From Engraulis encrasicolus (taxonomy: Eukaryota > Chordata > Actinopteri > Clupeiformes > Engraulidae), in NCBI RefSeq assembly GCF_034702125.1, contig NC_085857.1, positions 54,094,046 through 54,158,045 of the forward strand: a DNA stretch of 64,000 bases, read 5' to 3'. Position 1 is the first letter of the stretch, and every line of letters starts with the position of its first letter. The notes below the pieces were generated by a model. That model saw only the letters and a program-made list of their open reading frames with translations, was not told where the DNA came from and did no database searches. The position numbers and the translations under genes are program-made. This document shows, one piece after another, positions 55,359 through 64,000 of the stretch.

Positions 55359-56232
55359 CGTATGACGTCACAATGTCATGCACGGCGCGCTGATCTACAG
55401 AAAACGTGCCCACATGCCTTCGTCCACAGTACAAATGGGCGGTACTAGCTACTTTTTGGAGATCAGAGCTAATCTGCAGCCTTGCTTAACCGTGGGGGAA
55501 ACCCTTCTGACGGCAGCGCAGAGTCAGAAAAATGATGAATTTGTCACTGAAAATGCACGTTTTAAAAAGTCGCCAGATGCACCAAAAAGTCGCTAAAAGC
55601 GCTAGATGAGTTTTTTTTTATTTTTGTCGCCAGTGCCCGGGATTCACTGCGCTCGGTGTGGCCAGCCTGCTAGTGCTCATTTAAATTCATATGCATATCC
55701 CAAGGAGCCGTTGTGGTGGCTTTTTGTGATACACACCGGATGTATCTGCTTGTAGGGTAGACCGAGTAAAGTTAAGTACAGGGTACAGTTGAGGTAAATC
55801 AAATATACCTGTGTAACAACAAGACTCTGATCTAATTCCAAAGTGTAGGCATAACATAAATGACAGTCCCAAAACATTTGGTGACCATATCGAAGATTGT
55901 GTAGCCTATCTCAGTTTGTTGACTCGGTTCCTGCCTTATCTTTGTCCCATATCGCTTGCCGTAGCCTCATACAAGCAGATGTACATGCGCATGAGAATTC
56001 CTGTGCGTATCACAAAAGCTGCCACACGGTACTGCATCATGTGTCACGTCTGTCTCTACCCGCCACTGAAAATGCATTGTGTGGTGTCGTGGGGAGGGAG
56101 ACTGTTTTGCCTCTCACAAGACAAGCGAAATATTCGCTAAGGATTCAGCCAGATTGAGCCTGAAAAGTCGCTAAGTCGTTAGATGATTTTTTTGTCGTCA
56201 GAGGTAGCCAAAAGTCTAAATTGCCAACACTG
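55359..56232. mobile_element. Left-truncated copy of the 890-bp hAT MITE
   Basis: From TATGACGTCAC onward the sequence matches 51988-52791 block by block (ACGTGCCCACATGCCTTCGT, GTAACAACAAGACTCTGATC) and ends TTGCCAACACTG at 56232. About 85 bp of the left end is missing, replaced by the hAT terminus at 55358. Compared with the other copy it has about 70 bp more near 55690-55755. Confidence 0.75.
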
Positions 56233-56963
56233 GATGACGGAGAAAAGGTTCTGCATAGGAGGACAGGTATACATTACATAACAATTAGGCCCGATTCCCA
56301 CTTTACCGGCAACTGTGTTGACGTGCACTCGTTCAATTCATTTTCAATGGAATGCGGCAACGCCCTAGCGAAGGCTTCTGGGATTCGCAGCGTGGCTAAT
56401 TTAGCAGTTGACCAATTTGCTTTTATGCAAATTACTCGCAGCGAATGCGGTGCATTATCCAATGAATGTCGAGTACATGAGGAATTCCCATGACACCAAC
56501 GGCTTTGTTTTGCTGTATAAAAGTAGTTTCATGACGGTTTGTCATGCGTATTAATGTAAGATTCATACACTACTGAAATGAGTGTAGCGGAAACCCTGAC
56601 ATGTACAGCATTGTTAGTTATAAGTAGGATGTAGCACATTTCATTGTTGGTGAAATTAACGTTATGTTGCGTACCTCCAGGCTAGCCTGGTCCTAACCAT
56701 CCCATATACTACCATTTCATTTCGTATTATGGTCTGGAATTTCTTTTCTCTGAAGCGCTTGCAGGAAGCGGGAAGGAACGCCCAGTTCTGGTTTGAATTG
56801 ATTGGACAGCTCTCACCCAATCGGCGATAGTTACTCATGACGTATCTGTTATGCGCCCAGAGCGAGCGATCACATGACCCGTACAGGAAGTTAACTCACA
56901 ACAAGCCCATTCCCTACTCTCTCTCGCTAGTTGTTGTGATACAAATGCTTGAAGATTGTGCAG

Positions 56964-59900
56964 ATGGCTGTGAACGATAGCTGCAGGCTCTGCTTTGGAA
57001 ATTTAAGGATTGATGGAGCAATCACGAATTCCAAATTGTTATTTGACAAAAAGGAAGGCAATGTTGCGTCGCAATTATCTAAACTCGGGTTGATTGTAAA
57101 GGACACGCCGCAGCGTTCATTCCGGGTCTGTCGCAAGTGCTGCTCCGTTGTCTCACGGCTTCTACAGGACAACGCGAAGTTACAGAAATGGCACGACCAG
57201 GAGACCGCGGAGGTTTTACAACCCCAAACAGACGAAGCTGCTTCGGCCTCCGCCGACAAAAGGGACCGGGAGCCCACTCCATCCAAAACGCCAAGGCAAT
57301 TGAAAAAGGCCAGAACATCAGCCGGATTGCCTCCCCCAGCGAGAACCAGCGAGACAGAGGTAAGTTTCACAGCACTATGCCATGCTTAACTGGTAGTATT
57401 ATGGGATGGGCCAGGACCAGGCTAACTTTGTTGTGGGGGGCAATCGCTATTCCGACATACCGCTATTCCGACATACCGCTATTCCGACAGCCGACATACC
57501 GTAGGGTTAGGGTTAGGGTTAGGGTTAGGGTCAGGGTTAGTGTTAGGGTTAGGGTAACTGTATGCACTCTCCCTAAACTGGTAAAAGCTGAGCAACGTAG
57601 CACAAACCAAAGAAATTGCTTAACTCGCGCCGGTATTCCGACAATAGACATCAATGTCGGAATAGCGACATGTCGGAATAGCGCCACGTAACCCTTTGTT
57701 GTGTACCACCACATATCCATGGTATGCAGTGCATAAGTTATTGTGTTGAATATGTCAGCCAACCATGTAATACAGGCTACAAGTTGTCATCCTAGTTGCA
57801 ATGAAAGTGCTTTGATCGTTTCCACTGAAGTCGAAAGATTTCCCCATCCCCCACCTTGGAGTAGCAGTGGGGGATGGTACAGTGATTAGCGCTCTACTTG
57901 CACTAAGATCCGATAGGTCTGTTCTGCTATTCTGTACTTCACTCTCGTGATGTTACATGTTTGGACCCACTGACAACTTAATTGGGCTTACACTGTTGGC
58001 AAAGTATAGTTTTTGATGTCCCATTCACAGAAGGTGGAGACCCTCCCCCATATAGGCCTACTGCTCAACTTAAACCTACTAACAGGGCTCTAAATTGGCA
58101 TCAGCCAAATGCTGGTGAAATTTCAATTTTGCTGATGGAAAAAAGTACTATTGTCTTTGACCATTAGTGAGAGTGTGCTAGTAAGTTTGACATCAACTAG
58201 CTGTTTTGGCTGGTGAAGAACATGTTTAATTTAGAGCCCTGCCCACTACTCACAGATAGACATTAACTTTTTGCTCACCTCCACAGTCATTCAGCCACAT
58301 GTTTGTTGCCAGCATTGCATTGCACTTTTTCTTTTCCATTATACATATAAGCTCTCAAAATGAGTGATAAAACAAGGCAGTCAGTGCTGTATGATCATAT
58401 TAAGAAACTATCTGAAGTGTATCAGACAAATAGAATCCAGATTTTGTTTCATAAACCTAAACATTATTTATTATTCTTCATTTACCCTTTATTTAACCAG
58501 GGAAAGTCCTGTTGAGTCACAGTGACTTTTCTTCCAGGGAGTCCTGGCCAAGAGGCCAACATAACACAAGGGCCAAAACAATATGCTACTGACATAATCC
58601 CAAGATTGAGATACCTGCCAAAGTTACTCGAGAGACTAAATGACTAGCCACAACCCATTTTTGACCAGTTGGCTGGTGTCAAACCCTGCCAACTACTCTT
58701 CTGGTATTCTGATTAACTTGATTCATTTGTTAATCCAGTGCTACCCTTTATCTCTTCTCCAGGTTGTTATCAACTACAGTTCTCGGAAGGTGAAAGTGAA
58801 GTGCCAGGATGATGTGGCGGGTATTGTCGAGAACTTGGCAAAGAGGAACTTTCGGACTGCAGCCAATCTAATCGCACAAAACAGTGAAGTGATGGAGGAG
58901 GTACAAGACCGTGTGTTGGAGGAAGTGGAGGTTGAGTGTCGGACGCTCTGCAACCAGCAAAATCATTTCATGCTGTGGAGGGCAACCGCTACTGATCTTC
59001 AATCTTTTTCCTTCCACGACTTACACGCTGACCTGAAGAGGCTGTCCCCTTTCCTGTTCAGCGTGCTCGCCAAAATATCCAAGGACTCCCTACCACACAT
59101 TTGTGCCGCAGCCTCCATCGCCTTAAGGGGAAGAGAGAACCGGTTATCAGCCCTGGCCTACTACATAAATGCTGTGTTGTTATACGGTGGAGCAAAGAAG
59201 GCAGCATTCCAGCGACTCTCAAAACTGGGCATCTGCACAAACCATGACAATGCAGTTGCCAAAGAAAAAGAACTGGCTCAGCGCTGTGAGAGTCCTGTGA
59301 AATCACTAAAAAATGATTTAGAGTCCTTCCTGATCCAGAGGAATATTCAAAGAGGCCTACCATCATCAGGTGAGTTAAGGAAATTATGTGTATGTAAACA
59401 TTGAATGTCCGTGTTCGGTCTGTTCTCATATTTCTATAGAGATGTCAATGTTGACATTTGTTTTTACCTTTTGTTTCCCATAAGGCGCAACGGCACACGC
59501 CATCACGACAAGTTCTGACACAACCACCACCAACACAAGCCCGGTCACAGCAATCATCCCTGCCACATCAGCAAGCTCTGCCACAACTACCAACACATCA
59601 ACAGGCACACCTGCAAGTGCTGAGGGGAATGCCCAGGATACATTCACTTTCAGCGACCTGACCGTAGAAGACATGGATGATTTGGGTGTTGCTCCATTGT
59701 CTGCTACGGTTCATCCATCCTCTCCAGCGCCGGCACCTCCAACATACTCCATAGTATTTGACAATCTGGACTTCTACAAGCAGACACATCATCAGTCTGT
59801 CCATCACTCCAACAAGTCTATACACTGGATTCACCACATGTGTGTCATCGACAGAGTCAATTCACTCCACCTGGACGAACAAAGCAGTGCAGACGCTTTG

Positions 59901-61247
59901 ATGTCTTATGCCGTTGGCCATTCACTCCCCAATACTGACACGCAAGAAAGTCTACGAAGAGAATATGTCGTCTTGGGTAGTCGCATCCTGACCCAGTATT
60001 TGGAGGCATTCAAGAGCTTGGCAAGTGTCGTGATCAAACATATTCCACACCAGTTCTCCGAAGAGATGACCCAGCCCTCTACACATGTATGTTTTAGGTC
60101 TATTCACTGTCAAATTGAACCAAACCTTTTACATTGAATGCATTTTATTCTACTAAAAGTATTCATGTCATACTTCTAGCAGTTTTTGACACAACACTAC
60201 TTCCCTACAGTACCCACTTGGACTTCTAATGAAGAATGAGACCCAAACGGCTGAACTGATTGATGTGCTCCAGCATCTTCATCAACAGTAAATATCTTTT
60301 TTTTCAGTTCTCAATACACTGTTATCATAAAATGATGTAGTTGCACTAATTAATGGAATGAGTTTTACAGTTATGCCTCTTCATTGATAGCTATGTCGTG
60401 TGTCCTCAATTCTTTTTATCTTAAGGTATGTCCCAAAACTCCCCGGTGGACCACACAAGATTTTGGTTGGGGGCGACCGCCTGACAGAGGGGAATTGCCG
60501 GAATGCCCAGATATGTTTTTTAGAAGGACGGGACGAAGAGGAACGGCTGGAGGGACTTGTCTTCAAATTCGAAGACTGGCATGCCATCCGTAACCTCTTT
60601 GAGGTTTGTGTATTATTAATTAATGACTTCACCCGAACCTCACAGCTCTCGACTAGTTACATCTGAACTTACTTTACTACTGTTGTGAAACGGACAATGA
60701 TGTCTTTCCTGTGTTGTGTGCATGCTCCAAATGCATTTCTGTATCTTACAGATCTATCATCAGATCTTCTTCGCTGAGGCATCAGCAAAAGACCATGGCA
60801 CACTAATCGCCAACATGAATCTTTTAAGGTACATGGTCATTACATATAATTATAACAGTTCAAAATAATTATTATCTTGTTCATTTCTGTTTGTTGAGCT
60901 AAACTGTCTTTCTCTCTCTCTCACTACATATTTCCCAAGGAGTCTCTCAAGGGAGTCTTTCCTTTACGATGATCCTCGCCAACCCATGACGGTGGCGTGG
61001 ATGTATGAACTGTGCATGTCCAAGAAAGCATAGCCACCATGAACTAAGGCTGCTTTTCCTCGGGGCCGTTTGGGGAGTGGGGTTATTAGTACCAGTAAAT
61101 ACTGAAAAACAGGTGAGGTGTCTTCTGGGTAAGACAGAGTTTGCATTGAGCACTTCAACTAATACAAATGAGATGCAATGGAAAGGATGACTGTGAGTGT
61201 GAGTAATAACCAATGTGAATTTTAAACAATCACGATGTCTGTGTGTG

Positions 61248-61282
<35 letters not shown>

Positions 61283-62865
61283 TGCCATGTCTGTCTCTTT
61301 TTTGAGTACTTATTTCTTATGTGGTTGCACACTGACTAAATGTAGTACAATTTGACTGTAATCTGATTTGAGATTCTGCATTAACATTTTTTGCAATTAC
61401 TGTTGGATAACATTAATATGATTTACAGGTGCAGCAATGCCAAAAAAAGGTCCACGTGCAGCTTACAATGCATATAAGCAATTTGTTGAGATGGACACAA
61501 CTGCACTGTTCCTTGCTGCAGCTATGGAGCATTTCAAGTTGGATGATGTCACAGGTTTGTTTGACACAATGTTTTGAACCTTCTACTAGATGATTCTGTG
61601 ATATGTCACAAACAGTGGTGGGAAGCCTGGGTTCATGAGCTGCAATGTAGAGTCCTATATTCCAAACAACCTGGTTTTACTTGTCCAATGCAAAAAGGTT
61701 ATCGTTTCACCATACAATCAGTTGGTTGTATTGGACGGGTAAAACCACTGACCTCTATACATAGATTGACTCCATATACATAGATAGACTCCATTGGATA
61801 AAACCAGGCCATTTGGAATATTGTGAACTACATTGTAACCAATGAGTCCAGGTTACCAACCACTGATTATAATATACTAATTACATCTGTCCTGTTGTGT
61901 TATAACATGTCATTACAGAGACTGCTGGAGTTGTGCCAGACCACATTCGACAGGGCGCTGAGGAGGTGAAAAGGACCTGGCTCCATGACTCTGTAGCAGA
62001 GGTTGTGGACACGTTCTTGACATTCTCCAACACCTTCATCGTGCCAGCTGCTGTGACAGATGCCGCCCAAGGAAACGCCAAAGAGAAGCTTCCTTGCCGC
62101 CAGCCTGGATGTCCAAGGATTTATGTGAACAAAAAAAGCAGAGAGACCCATGAACAGAAGGTCCACCATCTTGTGGTGGCACCTGTACCACCTGCCCAGC
62201 CTGCTTCCTCCAGCCTGGTGGACTGCAAGAGGCAGCATTCAGAGGCCCGGCTGTCCTTCGGATTTCTGCTGATGAACATGTTGGACGCTGTAAAGGAGGG
62301 AGATGGCGAGCGATTGATTCGCCTTTACAAAGACGCTCTGCTGATTTACAAAGCTTACGGACATACACAGTATGCATACAGCGCTTTCCTCTTATCTGTC
62401 CAGCTAAATGCCACTTTGTCCCCCCGGCTGGCACATGACCTAACATGGAACAGGTTCTGGAACAGCACTGGTGGCAAAGGAAAAAACATACCCCTTGACC
62501 TGCATCTGGAGCACCTTAACAACTTTCTCAAGTCATACTTGAAGAACAAGGGCTCCAACCTGACAGAAGGCACAGCCATGAGGGTCAGCAGGTCACTTGG
62601 TGTCTTAAAGACAATGATGAACCGTGCTGACAGTCAGCTGCAGCTGGCACGTTACAGCGGTGCCCACCATGCACCTGATCGCCAAACTGACATCTACACT
62701 TTGCTGGGGGTGTTCAGAGAATCAGGAGTTTTCAAAGACCAACCAGGAAGACACTTTTCCGCCTTTCCTAACTTTGACAGAAATATTCTGTCCAAAATGG
62801 ACTGGGAGAACCTTCACAAATGGATGAGAGGAAAGCTTAAAGACTGGAGAGGCTTGGCTTTGTAA
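56964..62865 (+). CDS. DUF6589-type protein with ZAD-like N-terminus, eight exons (about 1002 aa)
   Basis: Exons are 56964-57359, 58763-59369, 59485-60086, 60211-60287, 60426-60603, 60752-60828, 61429-61554 and 61919-62865. All introns are GT-AG and all phases match. The frame is open throughout, except that the A7 run at 61442-61448 must count as A6. Residues 7-59 hold C-x2-C … C-x2-C (CRLC, CRKC), like a ZAD zinc-binding module. A Thr/Ser-rich linker is in exon 3. VFDNLDFY (about residue 427) and LVGGDRLTEGN (about 578) carry conserved aspartates. A C2H2 finger (CRQPGC…H…H) lies near 746-768. The C-terminus has SRSLGVLKTMMNRAD and NLHKWMRGKLKDWRGL. Function is unknown. The paired Asp motifs suggest a nuclease or transposase-like fold (inference). 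A short upstream ATG frame at 56945 overlaps the start. Confidence 0.7.
57436..57694. mobile_element. 259-bp MITE with telomere-like core, intron 1 of the DUF6589-type gene
   Basis: TTTGTTGTG lies on both sides (57427-57435 and 57695-57703). The ends carry CGCTATTCCGACATAC and its inverse (ATGTCGGAATAGCG). TTAGGG-like repeats occupy 57501-57556. The end motif is close to that of the 47088-49119 element, so the two are probably related families. Confidence 0.7.
57501..57556. repeat. TTAGGG-like repeats inside the MITE
   Basis: About nine TTAGGG or near units (GTCAGGG, GTGTTAGGG) lie inside a transposon. This is not a telomere. Confidence 0.85.
58476..58590. repeat. Dispersed repeat fragment (TTTATTTAACCAGGG…)
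   Basis: CCTTTATTTAACCAGGGAAAG followed by GGGAGTCCTGGCCAAGAGG is a sequence I recognise as widely dispersed in fish, probably the tail of a LINE or SINE. It lies in intron 1 of the DUF6589-type gene. Confidence 0.4.
61238..61281. repeat. (GT)n microsatellite
   Basis: An imperfect GT run in intron 6 of the DUF6589-type gene. Confidence 0.9.
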
Positions 62866-62905
62866 TTTATTGTCAATTGTGTATATAGTGTATATAGTGT
62901 ATATA

Positions 62906-63040
62906 CTTATTCATGCCTTTGTCACCAGTAGGCTAGACTACTGTAATGCTCTCTTCTCTGGTCTCCAAAAAAAAAAAAATTGACAAATTACAACTCATTC
63001 AAAATTCTGCGGCAAGAATCCTAACAAGAACCAGAATGAG
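62906..63040 (+). pseudogene. LINE reverse-transcriptase fragment, L2/CR1-like, 45 codons
   Basis: The frame encodes AFVTSRLDYCNALFSGLQ followed by KLQLIQNSAARILTRTR. This segment is highly typical of the C-terminal RT part of L2-type fish LINEs. It is a small relic just downstream of the DUF6589-type gene. Confidence 0.7.
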
Positions 63041-64000
63041 AATTATTATTATTATTAACTTATAGTTAATAGATTTCATTTGTTTGTCCGGGCCATTTAA
63101 ATGCTCACATTTGCACTTTGTGCCAATATCATCTCTTGCACTGTTATGTCTAACTAATCATCTATCTTTGACTGTTTTTTTTTTTTTTTTTACATCATCA
63201 TCCTTCAAGTCTTGTCTATGCCATAACTGTCCAATCACCAAGCTTTTGGGGCACCTCTGAAGTTAAGCAACAAAACATGGAATCGATTGTGTTCCAGGTT
63301 TTCTTGTCTTTAAGTATTTGCACTGAAACGAACATCACCTTTTGCTTTTAGTTGTGTCTAGCTTACCATTTTACCTTGTACTGTGAATTTACCTTTCTGA
63401 AAATGTGACTGTAGTTCTTCAAAAGTCAATGTACTTAAAATGAAGCATTTGCACTAGTATCAATGCCAACATCACCTGTTAACACTCAGGCCACTTTACA
63501 GTAAAGCCATTTTGTACAGTTCGTCTACCTGTTATGGGTTTTGCACATCTTTAATTTATTCAGTATATTTATGTGAACACAAATGTATGGGAGTTGTGTG
63601 GAACCAAAAAGGTTTATCTCTCTAAACATTCCATATTGCACCATTTGCACTTCATCTTGCATTTTACTGTGTTGCCAATAAAGGCCATATTTTTCACTGT
63701 ATTCTTTATACTTGCAGCGTTTTTATTTATAACAGTTAAACTGCTACACTGTCTGTCTACATTTACAATACTGTAACACCTCTCTAACCTGTGTTGTGGC
63801 AAAAATGTCCTACAAGAAAGTTTTCCAACCATATTTTTTTTTATTAAAGACAATTCAAATTAAACAAAGAAGAGTGGGGAGGGGTGTTTATACAATATAT
63901 ATGGGGGGGGGGGTGTATATACAATATATACATAAATTTAAAGAACTAAAACATACACATGTTAATACTCTGACTCAGAGCTAGTGACATGGCTGCTGAG
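63041..64000. other. AT-rich 3' flank, no gene seen
   Basis: The stretch holds short A/T homopolymers, several AATAAA or ATTAAA-like signals (for example near 63678) and a G-run near 63902. No domain-bearing frame was seen. Confidence 0.4.

Noticed and set aside
57501..57556. Interstitial telomere marking a chromosome fusion
   Set aside because: The repeats lie inside a short TIR element with target duplications, so they belong to the MITE.
60942..61032. Extra exon of the DUF6589-type gene ending in TAG
   Set aside because: It can be joined in phase to exon 6 but stops after 30 codons. Joining exon 6 directly to 61429 gives matching phase and family-like sequence once the A7 run is read as A6.

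Overview
The window looks like teleost fish nuclear DNA. It is AT-rich and intron-rich, dense in microsatellites, and packed with element types common in fish: hAT, Tc1/mariner, TTAA-target and CACTA-type DNA elements, a tRNA-derived SINE, LINE fragments and a Ty3/gypsy retrotransposon. I do not name a species. I see no conserved single-copy host gene that is clearly intact. Almost every supported coding region belongs to, or sits inside, a mobile element.

Layout. 1-3.47 kb: no gene, but a cluster of TGACGGTGGTGAC-like motifs. 3.47-11.05 kb: a 7.6 kb unit with inverted CCCA(C/G)TAAACA ends and GACGTC-rich subterminal repeats. It carries broken exons resembling NFATC2IP, a palindromic Tc1-derived element, an unrecognised ORF and a small MITE. 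11.3-12.6 kb: the 5' part of a hAT transposon on the minus strand. 14.46-22.92 kb: an 8.46 kb CACTA-like element with CTA target duplications, containing a second palindromic Tc1 relic, a SINE and unrecognised exons. 24.4-25.5 kb: a satellite of about 152 bp. 26.59-27.59 kb: two nested TIR elements around telomere-like repeats. 27.87-28.6 kb: a broken gypsy gag. 28.7-32.85 kb: a decayed element with a LINE reverse-transcriptase relic.

32.9-54.7 kb is the most interesting part. It holds a minus-strand cassette: a SWIM zinc-finger exon, an RNase H-like transposase-type gene, and a DUF4806-type gene. The transposase gene is dead (two hAT MITE insertions and a frameshift). The DUF4806 gene reads cleanly through ten exons for 389 codons, although its first intron has been enlarged to 13.8 kb. 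That intron lies between two inverted CAGGGATTAAAG ends and contains a complete 8.45 kb Ty3/gypsy element (38518-46967) and a 2.0 kb TIR element. The gypsy element has CTAG target duplications, a tRNA-Ser primer site, long LTRs carrying a 26-bp minisatellite, gag and pol joined by a clear -1 frameshift signal, and a polypurine tract.

56.96-62.87 kb: an eight-exon plus-strand gene of the DUF6589 type. It has a ZAD-like N-terminus and an internal C2H2 finger, and is open for 1002 codons apart from one extra A in an A7 run. 62.9-64 kb: a short LINE relic and AT-rich DNA with no gene seen.

The genes do not form a host pathway. The biology is transposon on transposon: gene-fragment carriage, nested insertion, death of a transposase and survival of its neighbour. 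Exon joins were made by eye from GT/AG sites and reading phase. Family names rest on remembered motifs, not on database searches.
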